From contig CADCWN010000015.1 of NCBI GenBank assembly GCA_902806415.1, positions 1 through 57,228 on the forward strand: DNA of 57,228 nucleotides. Reading direction: 5' to 3'. The notes under the pieces are model-generated. The model was not told the DNA's origin. It saw nothing but the letters and a program-made list of their open reading frames with translations, and did no database searches. Positions 34,956-43,652 of this stretch are shown piece by piece (the first letter of the stretch is position 1; each line of letters begins with the position of its first letter). The stretch comes from an uncultured Thermomicrobiales bacterium (GTDB taxonomy: Bacteria; Chloroflexota; Chloroflexia; Thermomicrobiales; CADCWN01). The translations under genes were made by a program, and so were the position numbers.

Positions 34956-36053
34956 TTATTGGTAGATGACGATCAGCGGCGGCGGGTCCAGCTTCACCAC
35001 TTCCTGCGGGGTCATCAGGGGATTATCCTGACGATAGAAGAGTTTGATCCCGCCGTACTGGATCAGCTCTTCGCGGACGAAGAGGTTGTAGTTGGCGGTC
35101 TTCGCGGTCGGCAAGCCCCAGCCGTCCATCATCACAACGATATCGATATTCGGCATCGGCTTGATCTGGTCCTTCTCGGGGAGCATATCGGCGCGGAATT
35201 GATGCAGGATGACGATCTTGTCGGGCAGATTGTTCGCGCGCACGAGATCGCCCAGGGTCTGCATCGCCCAGGCCACCTCGGCGGCGGAGACGCTGCCGTA
35301 ACTCTCGCCGGGGATCTCCCCGCGCGCGACGTGGAACTCCGGGTCGATCGCGAGATGGACGTAGGGGAGTTTCAAGAACGGCAGCAGCGGGTTCACATCG
35401 TTCTGGATCGTGTCGTAGCCCATCTGAATGTCCAGCATCAGCAGGCAGCCGTGCTTCTCGGCGAGTTGCGCGAACTTCTCGATCTCCGCCTTCGGCGTGC
35501 GCGCGATGTAGAGGCCGTCAGCACCGGGCGAGCCCTGGGCGACCGAGGCGATCAGCTCGATCGTGCAGAGGCCGGGACGCGAAGGATCGGCGGCGGTGTA
35601 GGCGGCCGTCTGCTCCTTCAACTTCTGGACCATCGGCTCGGGATCATACTCACCGAGGATCCCCATCCGGTCATCGTACGGGTGACCGTAGTAAGTGACA
35701 AGCCGGTGGGTGGCGAGGGCGCTGGTGGTCACCGGGCGCTGGGCCGTCGCGACCGCTGGCGCGACGGCGGACGGGGTGGTGGACCGAACACCGGAAGTCG
35801 CGGTCGCCCTGGCCGTCGCCGATGGCGGGGCCGAGGCGACGGCGGCGGTGGACGGGGCGGGCGCTGTCGGCACCCCCGGCGGGGGTACCGAGGTCGCCGG
35901 TGCCGACTCGCTCGTCGGCACCTCCGAGGCGACCGACTCCTCGGGGGGGGCGGTCGGGGTCGCTGGCGTGCCGCCGCAGGCGACCAGCAGCGTTAGCAGC
36001 ACCAGCACCGTCGCGGCGCGCATCAGGCCATGTCTGAACAGGTCTCGCAGCAT
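34956..36053 (-). CDS. Secreted lipoprotein with low-complexity linker and conserved C-terminal domain
   Basis: About 365 aa. A lipoprotein signal peptide ends in LTLLVAC|GG, followed by 80 residues rich in Ala, Pro, Ser and Thr. The remaining 250 residues are ordered (LVTYYGHPYDDRMGILGEYDP, GCLLMLDIQMGYDTIQNDVNPLLPFLKLPYVHLAIDPEFHV, DKIVILHQFRADML, IDIVVMMDGWG), a pattern suggesting a TIM-barrel glycoside-hydrolase-like domain with no family that I can name. It is tethered outside the membrane. The ATG at 36053 follows AAGGAG. It is 34 bases downstream of a cell-wall amidase on the same strand, so an envelope role is likely. Confidence 0.75.
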   Translation of the reverse strand: MLRDLFRHGLMRAATVLVLLTLLVACGGTPATPTAPPEESVASEVPTSESAPATSVPPPGVPTAPAPSTAAVASAPPSATARATATSGVRSTTPSAVAPAVATAQRPVTTSALATHRLVTYYGHPYDDRMGILGEYDPEPMVQKLKEQTAAYTAADPSRPGLCTIELIASVAQGSPGADGLYIARTPKAEIEKFAQLAEKHGCLLMLDIQMGYDTIQNDVNPLLPFLKLPYVHLAIDPEFHVARGEIPGESYGSVSAAEVAWAMQTLGDLVRANNLPDKIVILHQFRADMLPEKDQIKPMPNIDIVVMMDGWGLPTAKTANYNLFVREELIQYGGIKLFYRQDNPLMTPQEVVKLDPPPLIVIYQ

Positions 36054-36087
36054 ACTCCTTGCCTTTCCCCGACCGCTCCGCGCGCGC

Positions 36088-37455
36088 CTATGGTGCGTCG
36101 GCGAAGTAGGACTCGATCGCGCGCACATAGCCCTCGGCCAGTCGCGCGATCGTCGCGTCGTCCGCGATCAATGCCCGCTCGGTCGGATTCGTCTCGAACA
36201 ACGCCTCGGTCAGCACGATCGGCAGGCCGGACATCCGGTTCCCGATCGCCTGTCCACTCGGATCATTGACGTTCCCCAGGGTCGCGAGATGACCGTAGGT
36301 CTTGCCGATCGCCCCATCCTCTTCGGCGCGGCTATAGGGCGGCGTGTATCCGCGCTCGTGCAACGCCACCGAGATCTCCGCCTGGATTAGCCGCGCCAGG
36401 CGCGCGTTCTGCGGGCCACCCAGATCGCAGTAGAAGGTGAGCGAGCCCCCGCCAGGGCCGGTTGGTGCGGCATTGTAATGGATCGAGACGGCCAAATCCG
36501 GGTCCAGCGACAGGATCTTGGAGGCGTGGGCGTAGCCCTCCAAATATCCGGCGTCGTGAGAACCCGGATCGACCGGCAGCAACGCCGGATCGTTCATCAG
36601 GACAGCATCATCCCCAGGGCGGGTCAGTCGCACAACGTAGCCACGCGCGACGAGCCGCGACTCGATCGCCAGCGCCGTCCGCAGCGTGTCGCGGTACTCG
36701 ATCCCCGACGCGCCCCCGGTCGTGCGGTCGTGGCCGGGATCGAGGACGATCGTTCGCGGTCGCGATGCAGGAAGCGGACCATCGGGCACCGCCACCTGTG
36801 GCAACCCCGCGACATCCGGTCGCCCCGCCAGGGCTTCGCGCCCGAGATGGCCGAGCAGGATCTCGTGGGCGGTCCCCCCATACTCGGGATGGTACTCGAA
36901 ACGCGCCCGCTCGAACCACTGGACGAGGTACTCGCGCCCATCGGTCGCGCTCACCTCGCGGATCTCCTCGGTCAGAGGAAAGCCGAAGACCGACAACCCG
37001 CCACCCGCCGACCAGTAGCGCGCGAAACGCCCGCGCAGCGTATGCGCCGTCTCGGTGAAGAGGCGACAGTCGTCGGCGCACGTCGCGGGAGGAGCGCCGC
37101 GCTCCGGTCGCGCGCCGAGCGCGGCGCTGCCGAAGAGGGTCAACTGGACGAGGTATGGGGTCGGAGCTTCCGGATGCAGCTCGAAGCGCGCCCGCTCGAA
37201 CCACTGGACGATCAGCCCATCCGCTGCGGGGTCGGCCACCGCCGGGCTGAGCGCCACGCCGAAACGGGCCAGACCACCGTGCGCCGCCCAGAAGCGGGCG
37301 AACACCCCTGCGACCGGATAGGGTTCGGCGAGCGTGCGCGCCCCGTTGGCGGTCTGATCTGTCGCGCTCACAACCCGCCCCGCGCCCGCCCCGCCGAGCC
37401 ACAGGGGGAGGAGCAGGAGGAGGAGGAGCGCGCGGACGGGGCGGCGTACCGTCAA
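36088..37455 (-). CDS. N-acetylmuramoyl-L-alanine amidase (Amidase_3) with Chloroflexota-type repeats
   Basis: About 455 aa. A TTG at 37455, with GGGGAGAG upstream, starts a signal peptide (VRALLLLLLLPLWLGGAGAG). Residues 50-110 and 143-205 are two copies of a module with RFWAAHGGLARFG or RYWSAGGGLSVFGFP followed by VQWFERARFEhHPE; this module is a Chloroflexota speciality. The catalytic Amidase_3 domain follows: zinc His242 in LDPGHD, Glu253, His326 in VSIHYNAA and the catalytic Glu in LTEALFETN. It cleaves the peptide from peptidoglycan. The lipoprotein gene follows. Confidence 0.92.
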   Translation of the reverse strand: MTVRRPVRALLLLLLLPLWLGGAGAGRVVSATDQTANGARTLAEPYPVAGVFARFWAAHGGLARFGVALSPAVADPAADGLIVQWFERARFELHPEAPTPYLVQLTLFGSAALGARPERGAPPATCADDCRLFTETAHTLRGRFARYWSAGGGLSVFGFPLTEEIREVSATDGREYLVQWFERARFEYHPEYGGTAHEILLGHLGREALAGRPDVAGLPQVAVPDGPLPASRPRTIVLDPGHDRTTGGASGIEYRDTLRTALAIESRLVARGYVVRLTRPGDDAVLMNDPALLPVDPGSHDAGYLEGYAHASKILSLDPDLAVSIHYNAAPTGPGGGSLTFYCDLGGPQNARLARLIQAEISVALHERGYTPPYSRAEEDGAIGKTYGHLATLGNVNDPSGQAIGNRMSGLPIVLTEALFETNPTERALIADDATIARLAEGYVRAIESYFADAP

Positions 37456-37685
37456 GATCTCTCCCCGAACAGCGGTGACGATGTGAACAACCGTACTGGG
37501 AATGGTAGCGAATGCGCGCGGGCAATGCCACCTCGACACGGCGAAGCCGCCCCCTCGCGGGCGCCTCACGCCCCCGTCTGATTCCCCGCCATTCGCCGAT
37601 TGTGGCGACCTGGCGACCCGGCGAGTGGGGCGGCGCGAGCCTCTACCTGCGAGTCTATTCCCCTTTCACCGCGTGCCATGTCGCC

Positions 37686-37694
37686 TGCTATCAT
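37686..37694 (+). promoter_or_regulatory. Extended -10 box of the nuclease gene
   Basis: TGCTATCAT, 60 bases before the ATG; identical to the word before the small-protein operon at 8513. The rest of the 298-base divergent gap to the amidase start shows nothing else. Confidence 0.5.
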
Positions 37695-37753
37695 TCCGCT
37701 TGATGCGTGCGCCACGTCAGACGAAAACACTGCCGTTGTGAGAAAGGTCGAGG

Positions 37754-39763
37754 ATGCGTCGCCGCTGGTCATCCATCGTCGCTTGCGTCACGATCCTCGC
37801 CTTCGCGCAGGGGTGCTGGGGCGGGGCACCGCCGCCCCAACCGGCGACCGCGACGCGTGCCCCCACCGCGACGATTGCCAACACCGCCATCGCGCCGACC
37901 ACGGTGGCGGCGACCGTCGCGCGCGCGACCGGTTCGCCGAGCCGCCCCGCCCCGCCCCGCGCGACCGAGGCGACCCCAGCCCGCCCAGCGGCCACGCCGA
38001 CCGAGCCGCGCCTGGGCCTCAATCCGCCGGGGACGCCCGCGCGCCCCGGCTCACCGATCGCCACGATCCAGCCGACCGCGATTATCTCGGGTCGCGAAGC
38101 GACGATCGGCCAGGTGCAGGGCGCGGGGGGGCGCTCGCCGCTGGTCGGCCAGACGGTGCGCGTGAGGGGGATCGTGACCGCCGATTTCCAGGCGGCACCC
38201 GCGCAAGGGTTCTATCTCCAGGAGCAGGAACTCCCGAAGATCGAGGGGTCGAACGGGGTATTCGTCTTCCAGGGTGACCGCGCGACGCCCGAGGTGAAGG
38301 TCGGCGACGAGGTGCAAGTGGTCGGCGACGTCGCGGAGTCCGACGAGCGCACCGAGATCGACATCAGCCGCGCCGCCTCATCCGTGATTGTCAACTCGTC
38401 GGGGAACACCCTGCCGCCGCCGATCGAGCTGCGCCCGCCGCCGCTCGACGCCGATGCGCGCGCCTACTTCGAGCGCTACGAAGGGATGCTGGTCGGCGTG
38501 CCGCGCGCGGTCGTCGTCGGGCCGACCAGCGGCTTCGGCGAGTTCACCGTGGTGCGCGCCGATACCGACGTGACGCGCCTCTTCGGGGACGACGCGCGCG
38601 GGCCGGGCTGGCGGATCGTCGTCGGTGACGGTGGCGGGGCGCGCTACCAGGTGGCGGTCGGCGATCAGGTCGATGGGCTGATCGGGCCGCTCGACGACAG
38701 TTCCGGCCAGTTCAAGATCGAGCAGCTACCCGAGCAGAAGCTCGTGGTCACGGCGGCGGAGCGCCCCGCGCCGAGCGTCGCCCCCGCCGCCCTGGGCGAG
38801 TTCACGGTCGCCTCCTTTAACCTGGAGAACTTCTTCGACCCGCTCGACACGCCGGGGAAGGCCGACCCTTGCGACCGCGACGCGAGCGGCAACCCGTGCC
38901 GGGAGCGCGTCACCCCCGCCGACTATGCGCTGAAGCTGACGAAAGCGGGGCAAGCGATCCGCGATGTCCTCGGCGCGCCGACCCTCGTCGCGGTGCAGGA
39001 GGTTGAGAACGATCGGGTGCTCGGCGCGCTCGCCAGTTCGCCCGAGCTCGCGCCGTTCGGCTACGGCGTGGTCCTCCTCGACGGACTCGACCCGCGCGGG
39101 AGCAACGTCGGGCTGCTCTATCGCCGCGACCGCGTGACGGTCGCGAATGCCGTGCAGCGCAACGCCTGCACGACCGCCGATCTCGGCTTCGGCGCTGGCG
39201 AGTCGCGCTGCAGTTCCAAGGGTGATGAAATCCTCGATGGCCGACCGCTCGCCGCGCGCCCGCCGCTCGTCATCACCCTAACCGTGCGGGACACGGCGGG
39301 CAACGCCGAGCGACCGTTGACCCTGATCGTCAACCACTGGAAATCGAAAGAGGGCACCGACCCGGCGGGGCAGGAGTTCGTCGCGCGGCGGGTTGCGGAG
39401 GCGCAACTCGTCGCCGGGATCGTTAACGAGGTTCTCGCCGATGATCCCGCCGCCGCGATCATGGTCGTCGGCGACCTTAACGACTTCGTCGATTCGCCGC
39501 CGCTCCGCGCCCTGACCGGGGCGACCCCGCTGCGCAACCTCGCGCCCGTCACCCCCAAAGGCGCGCGCTATTCCTACATCTACAACGGCCTGTCGCAGAT
39601 CCTCGACCACATCCTCGTCACCCCGAATTTGCGGGCGGCGCTCACCAGCTTCACCTACGTCCACCTCGACGCCGACTATCCCGTCGATCTCGCCGGGCAG
39701 CCAAACCCCTACCGCGTCTCGGACCACGACCCTCCGGTGGGGCGCTTCCGGCTCGGCCCCTGA
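37754..39763 (+). CDS. Secreted endonuclease/exonuclease/phosphatase lipoprotein (ExeM/YhcR-like)
   Basis: 669 aa. Lipobox at FAQG|C21, an Ala/Pro/Thr-rich linker, then an OB-like domain (VGQTVRVRGIVTADFQ, GFYLQEQE) as in YhcR/ExeM nucleases. The EEP domain runs from about residue 350: VASFNLENFFDPLDTPGKAD, LVAVQEVEN, LIVNHWKSKEGTD, MVVGDLNDFVDSPPL, DHILVTP and RVSDHDPP, all the metal and catalytic residues of the DNase-I fold. It should degrade extracellular nucleic acid, as nutrient or biofilm DNA. AAAGGTCGAGG precedes the ATG. Confidence 0.92.
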   Translation: MRRRWSSIVACVTILAFAQGCWGGAPPPQPATATRAPTATIANTAIAPTTVAATVARATGSPSRPAPPRATEATPARPAATPTEPRLGLNPPGTPARPGSPIATIQPTAIISGREATIGQVQGAGGRSPLVGQTVRVRGIVTADFQAAPAQGFYLQEQELPKIEGSNGVFVFQGDRATPEVKVGDEVQVVGDVAESDERTEIDISRAASSVIVNSSGNTLPPPIELRPPPLDADARAYFERYEGMLVGVPRAVVVGPTSGFGEFTVVRADTDVTRLFGDDARGPGWRIVVGDGGGARYQVAVGDQVDGLIGPLDDSSGQFKIEQLPEQKLVVTAAERPAPSVAPAALGEFTVASFNLENFFDPLDTPGKADPCDRDASGNPCRERVTPADYALKLTKAGQAIRDVLGAPTLVAVQEVENDRVLGALASSPELAPFGYGVVLLDGLDPRGSNVGLLYRRDRVTVANAVQRNACTTADLGFGAGESRCSSKGDEILDGRPLAARPPLVITLTVRDTAGNAERPLTLIVNHWKSKEGTDPAGQEFVARRVAEAQLVAGIVNEVLADDPAAAIMVVGDLNDFVDSPPLRALTGATPLRNLAPVTPKGARYSYIYNGLSQILDHILVTPNLRAALTSFTYVHLDADYPVDLAGQPNPYRVSDHDPPVGRFRLGP

Positions 39764-39808
39764 CGGTCCCTACCCCTGTGTGTCACTCGCCCATTGCATA
39801 CCGACGCC

Positions 39809-40687
39809 TCACCGCTCGGCGTGGAGGTCGAAATCGGCCCAGAGTCGCTCGGCCGATTGGAGGCGCGGCTGCGCGTCGAGGTGGGTGTGCAGGGAGACGG
39901 CGGTGAGGAGGGCGTTCGCCAGGCTGGCACCGGGCGCGTAGGGCGGTTGGAGGCGCAGCGGGCCGACCCGCGCGATCATCACCAGTTCGGCCAGCCGCGC
40001 GACCGGGTTGGCGAGGCCGTCGGTGAGGGCGATCCGGCTCGCCCCGACCCGCGCGGCGTGGCGCAACACTTCGAGCGTGACCCGATCGACGCGCCGGAAG
40101 CTGATCACCACCACCGCGTCGTCGGCGCTGAGCGGCACCAACTGGTCGGCGAGGTCGCCGACTGTCTGGTGAAGCATCCGAATATCGGGGAGGATCAGCC
40201 GGAAGCCGAGCGCGAGGATCGTCGCCAGGCCGTACGAGCCGCGCGAGCCGAAGACGTAGACCCGCCGCGCCGCCACCAAGCGATCGACCGCCGCCCGCAG
40301 CGTCTCCGGCGGCAGGTCCTCCGCCGTGGCGCGGATATTCTCGGCGTCCTCCAGCATCACGCGCAGGGCCACCGCCTCGGGCGTGTCGCCGAGATCGGCC
40401 AGGCCCACCTCGACCCGCTCCGGCACCCCGGAGGGATCGAGGAACCGCTCGCGGAGCCGCGCCTGGAGGTCGGGGTAGCCGGCGAAGCCGAGCGCCTGCG
40501 CCGCGCGCGTCACGGTCGACTCGCTCACCCGCGCCTCGCGCGCCAGTTCCGCCGCCGAGATGATCGCCCCCAGCCGCGTGTCGTCCAGCAATCGGTCGAT
40601 CACCCGCCGCTGCCCCGGACTCAGCCGCTCGTACCCCGCCGCGACCGCCGTCGTCACCTCGCGCAGCCCACCATTGCCGGCGCCCAT
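39809..40687 (-). CDS. MurR/RpiR family transcriptional regulator
   Basis: 292 aa. N-terminal HTH (YERLSPGQRRVIDRLLDD, AAELAREARVSESTVTRAAQALGF, then YPDLQARLRERF) and a C-terminal SIS domain (RRVYVFGSRGSYGLATILAL, DAVVVISFRRVDRVTLEVL, ARVGASRIALTDGLANPVA) that binds phosphosugars. It lies directly downstream of glucarate dehydratase, separated by a large heptamer-repeat hairpin, and so is the likely regulator of the glucarate genes. It converges on the nuclease gene with only 45 bases between. Confidence 0.92.
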   Translation of the reverse strand: MGAGNGGLREVTTAVAAGYERLSPGQRRVIDRLLDDTRLGAIISAAELAREARVSESTVTRAAQALGFAGYPDLQARLRERFLDPSGVPERVEVGLADLGDTPEAVALRVMLEDAENIRATAEDLPPETLRAAVDRLVAARRVYVFGSRGSYGLATILALGFRLILPDIRMLHQTVGDLADQLVPLSADDAVVVISFRRVDRVTLEVLRHAARVGASRIALTDGLANPVARLAELVMIARVGPLRLQPPYAPGASLANALLTAVSLHTHLDAQPRLQSAERLWADFDLHAER

Positions 40688-40704
40688 CCGTTGCCCTCGG
40701 ATTA

Positions 40705-40844
40705 AGTCGTCGGTCGTCAGTCGTCAGCAGGGAGTCCGTAGTCTGTGGTCCGTAGAATAGCGGCAACCCCGCATCCCTACTCGGCACTCGACACTCGGCA
40801 CTCGGCACTTCTCCCTGACGACCGACGACTGACGACCGACGACT
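40705..40844. repeat. Compound heptamer-repeat hairpin between gudD and the RpiR gene
   Basis: Outer arms: AGTCGTCGGTCGTCAGTCGT (from 40705) and its complement at 40812-40844, with four extra bases in the right arm. Inside lie two other heptamer tracts: GGTCCGT-like (about 40733-40755) and four CTCGGCA-like units (about 40780-40808). This is the largest member and shows several unrelated heptamers nested at one locus. Confidence 0.85.
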
Positions 40845-40847
40845 CAC

Positions 40848-42068
40848 TTACCATTTCGGCATCAGCGGCAGCCAATCGGGGTCGCGCTCGCGCATCGCGG
40901 AGACATCGTCGCGCGCCAGGCTGCCGCGATTGGCGTAGGCTTCGGCGGCGGCGGCGAGCTTGTCCTCGTCGATGCTGACACCGAGTCCGGGGGCGTCCCA
41001 GAGGTCGATCTTACCGTCGCGGAAGCGGAAGAGATCGGTCTCGTTGATGACATCCGCCGGGTTCCAGGGGTAGTGCGTGTCACTGGCGTAGGTCAGTTGC
41101 GGGAACGCCGCGCCCGCGTGGATCATCGCCGCGAAGCTGATCCCCAGGTGGCTGTTCGAGTGCTGCGCCAGCCCCCAGTTCAGGGTGCGGCAGACCATCC
41201 CGAGATCGCGGAAGGCCGTTAGCCCGCCCCAGGCGTGGTGGTCGCCGAGGACGACCTGCACCGCGCGCTGCCGGAAGGCGACCGGGATGTGCGGGAAGGA
41301 GGTCACGCACATATTGGTGCTCAGCGGGATCGGCGTGTGCAGCGCCACCTGCGCCATCCCCTCGATCCCGGCGGTCGGATCTTCCAGATACTCGATCTGC
41401 GTGTCGCGCAACTGCTCCGCCACGCGAATCGAGGTCTCCACCGACCAGGCGGCGTTCGGGTCGATCCGCAGCCCCGCCTTCGGCCCGAACCGCTCGCGCA
41501 GCAGCTTGATCGTGTGGACCTCCTCCCAGGGGTCGAGGACGCCGGCCTTCAGCTTGAAGACGGTCATCCCGTAGCGCCGGTGGAACTCCTCGGCCTGGCG
41601 CACCATCGCCTCGGGGGTTAGCGCCGCGCCCCAATCGTCGTCGCCCTCTTCCTTGAAGAACATGTAGGCGGCGAACGGCACCCGCTTGCGGACCGCCCCG
41701 CCGAGGAGATCGGCCACCGAGCGCCCGGTTGCCTTGCCGATCAGATCGAGGCAGGCGACCTCGATCGCCGCGAAGACGCGCGGATTCTTGCCGATCAGGA
41801 TCCGCAGCCGCTCCAATTGGTAGGCGTCCGTGCCGAGGACATGCTTCGAGGCCGCCTTTAACTCCTGCACGAAGAGCCCGCCACCCGGCCCCTCGCCGAG
41901 CCCTTCGAGCCCATCCGCCGTCCGCAGTCGCACGACGGCGCGCAGGAACTGCGGTTCGTGGATACCATGATGATTCAGCAGGGGGGGATCGGGACACGCC
42001 ACCGGCGTGACAATCATCTCCGTGATCGTGAGGTCGCGCTTCGTCCCCACCCCAATACTCGCTACCAC
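40848..42068 (-). CDS. gudD: Glucarate dehydratase (enolase superfamily)
   Basis: 406 aa. The active-site set is complete: Lys172-x-Lys174 in FKLKAG, metal ligands Asp203 (RIDPNAAW), Glu229 (EYLEDP) and Asn252 (STNM), and the catalytic His278 in GDHHAWGG. VACPDPPLLNHHGIHEP and the C-terminal THYPWN fit GlucD. It converts D-glucarate (or L-idarate) to 5-keto-4-deoxyglucarate. GTG at 42068 follows GGAGGGAG by six bases; the frame upstream is open but unconserved. Divergent kdgD performs the next step and the RpiR gene follows. Confidence 0.94.
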   Translation of the reverse strand: MVASIGVGTKRDLTITEMIVTPVACPDPPLLNHHGIHEPQFLRAVVRLRTADGLEGLGEGPGGGLFVQELKAASKHVLGTDAYQLERLRILIGKNPRVFAAIEVACLDLIGKATGRSVADLLGGAVRKRVPFAAYMFFKEEGDDDWGAALTPEAMVRQAEEFHRRYGMTVFKLKAGVLDPWEEVHTIKLLRERFGPKAGLRIDPNAAWSVETSIRVAEQLRDTQIEYLEDPTAGIEGMAQVALHTPIPLSTNMCVTSFPHIPVAFRQRAVQVVLGDHHAWGGLTAFRDLGMVCRTLNWGLAQHSNSHLGISFAAMIHAGAAFPQLTYASDTHYPWNPADVINETDLFRFRDGKIDLWDAPGLGVSIDEDKLAAAAEAYANRGSLARDDVSAMRERDPDWLPLMPKW

Positions 42069-42231
42069 GTTCGCTCCCTCCTTCGTGTATCGATGCCGCA
42101 CCGCGCAGAATCCGTCTCTACTCCGCGCGTCAGCCCCACCATCGATCCTACATGACCTTGCCGCGCCGCATTCTCGCAGAAGCCGCCCACCTTTGCCGTG
42201 TGCAGGGGATGGAGAGGCAAACACCGCTGTA

Positions 42232-42261
42232 TTTGTAGAGTGTCGCACCGCTGCACGCCAA
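42232..42261 (-). promoter_or_regulatory. Promoter of gudD
   Basis: Minus strand TTGGCG (42261-42256), 18-base spacer, TACAAA (42237-42232). Leader about 165 bases. The 434-base gap 42069-42502 is AT-richer than its surroundings and holds the divergent glucarate promoters. Confidence 0.45.
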
Positions 42262-42340
42262 GACCGATGAGCTACAACGACCATAAATCCGCGAGCTTGT
42301 CTAACATTGGTCGTCATCGTATAACGACGTGCCCAGGGCT

Positions 42341-42364
42341 GCAAGCATCTTTGCAGACGCTTGC
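42341..42364. promoter_or_regulatory. Possible operator for the glucarate genes
   Basis: GCAAGC (42341-42346) and GCTTGC (42359-42364) form an exact inverted repeat with a 12-base spacer that covers the -35 of kdgD. A second small palindrome, CACT-GCA-AGTG, lies just downstream. The RpiR-family regulator nearby is the obvious candidate to bind. Confidence 0.4.
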
Positions 42365-42389
42365 CCACACTGCAAGTGCGGTGTATCCT
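42361..42389 (+). promoter_or_regulatory. Promoter of kdgD
   Basis: TTGCCC (42361-42366), 17-base spacer, TATCCT (42384-42389); leader about 113 bases. Confidence 0.5.
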
Positions 42390-42502
42390 ACGCTGGGCGG
42401 TCTCGTAAAGGAAGAAAAAATTCAGGAGATAGCGGGAACGTAGGGGACGCGGTCACCAGACGACTACGCGGGCAGAATTAACGCGAGAGGAGAGGGGCGA
42501 CG

Positions 42503-43468
42503 ATGGCGGTCGAGGCGAAGCGGGCGACGATGAGCCCGGAGGAACTGAAGGGTCATCTGCGAGGGGCGTTGGCCTTCCCGATCACCCCCTACAAGGCCGA
42601 TGGGTCGGTCGATCTCGACGCGGTGCGGGCGAACGCGCGCTGGCTGCCCGAGTCGGGCGTCTGCGCGATCGTCTCCCCCAGCGGCACCGGCGAATTGTTC
42701 GCCCTCACCCCCGACGAGTGCGCCGCGATCACGCGCGCGACGGTCGAGGCGGTCGGGGGGCGCACGCCGGTGATCGCCTCGGTCGGCCACGGCGTGGCGA
42801 TCGCCGCCGATCTCGCGCGCCGCGCTGAAGAAGCGGGGGCCGACGGGATCCTGATCCTGCCGCCGTACTACGGCAACCCCGATCCGCAGGGGCTGGTCGA
42901 GTATTACAAGACGATCGCGGCGGCGACCTCGCTCGGGATCATGCCCTACGCGCGCGACGCCGCCTACTTCACCCCGACGATCACCGAGGCGCTGATCCGC
43001 GCCGTGCCGAACATGATCGCCTTCAAGGACGGTCGCGGCGACGTGCGCCTCTTCCGCTCGATCCGCGAGCACTGCATCGAGAAGCTGGGCGAGGATCGGG
43101 TGATCTGGCTGGCCGGCGTCGGTGACGACCTGATCGCCCCTTATTTCGCCTCCGGCGCGGTCGGCTTCACCTCCTCGCTGGCCTGCTTCTGGCCCGAGGC
43201 GTCGGTCGAGCTCTTCAAGGTCGCGGCGGCGGGCGACATGGCGGGACTGGCAGCGCTGCACGCCCGCGTCGTGCGCCCCTTCTACGCGATGCGCGAGCGC
43301 GGCAAAGGCTTCGAGGTCACGGTGATGAAGGAGGCGATGGCGATGCTTGGCCACCCCGCCGGGCCGGTGCGCCCGCCGCTCGGCAACCTGACCGAGCAGG
43401 ATCGCGCCGACCTCCGCGCCATCATCGACAGCCTCGACATCCCGACTGCCGCGGATCGCGCGCAGTAA
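42503..43468 (+). CDS. kdgD: 5-dehydro-4-deoxyglucarate dehydratase
   Basis: 321 aa member of the DapA/NAL barrel. It dehydrates and decarboxylates 5-keto-4-deoxyglucarate to 2-oxoglutarate semialdehyde. MSPEELKGHLRGALAFPITPYKADGSVD is characteristic of KdgD. The Schiff-base lysine is Lys175 in NMIAFKDGRGDV and the partner tyrosine is Tyr149 in MPYARDAAYF; GTGELFALTPDE forms the substrate loop. GAGGAGAGGGG precedes the ATG. Divergent from gudD, which makes its substrate. The semialdehyde dehydrogenase that would finish the pathway is not in the window. Confidence 0.95.
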   Translation: MAVEAKRATMSPEELKGHLRGALAFPITPYKADGSVDLDAVRANARWLPESGVCAIVSPSGTGELFALTPDECAAITRATVEAVGGRTPVIASVGHGVAIAADLARRAEEAGADGILILPPYYGNPDPQGLVEYYKTIAAATSLGIMPYARDAAYFTPTITEALIRAVPNMIAFKDGRGDVRLFRSIREHCIEKLGEDRVIWLAGVGDDLIAPYFASGAVGFTSSLACFWPEASVELFKVAAAGDMAGLAALHARVVRPFYAMRERGKGFEVTVMKEAMAMLGHPAGPVRPPLGNLTEQDRADLRAIIDSLDIPTAADRAQ

Positions 43469-43504
43469 CCCTTATCCAGAGAACACGAGAGCGCATCAAG
43501 ATCC

Positions 43505-43530
43505 GGGGGCGGCGCAATTGCGCCGCCCCC
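43505..43530 (+). terminator. Hairpin terminator after kdgD
   Basis: Perfect 11-pair stem GGGGGCGGCGC / GCGCCGCCCCC with an AATT loop, 36 bases after the kdgD stop; no T-run follows. Confidence 0.75.
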
Positions 43531-43606
43531 GCTGCTATACGGATAATGCGATCTTTCGCCATCAGTTGAATCAGCCGATCGACCGATGACAACCCGCCGC
43601 CGATAC

Positions 43607-43615
43607 GCTACAGTG
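43607..43615 (+). promoter_or_regulatory. Extended -10-like box before the GNAT/K+ channel/heparinase run
   Basis: CGCTACAGT, 38 bases before the GNAT ATG. Confidence 0.35.
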
Positions 43616-43652
43616 CGCCAAACAACCCGCGACGCAGTGGAAAGGCACGGCG

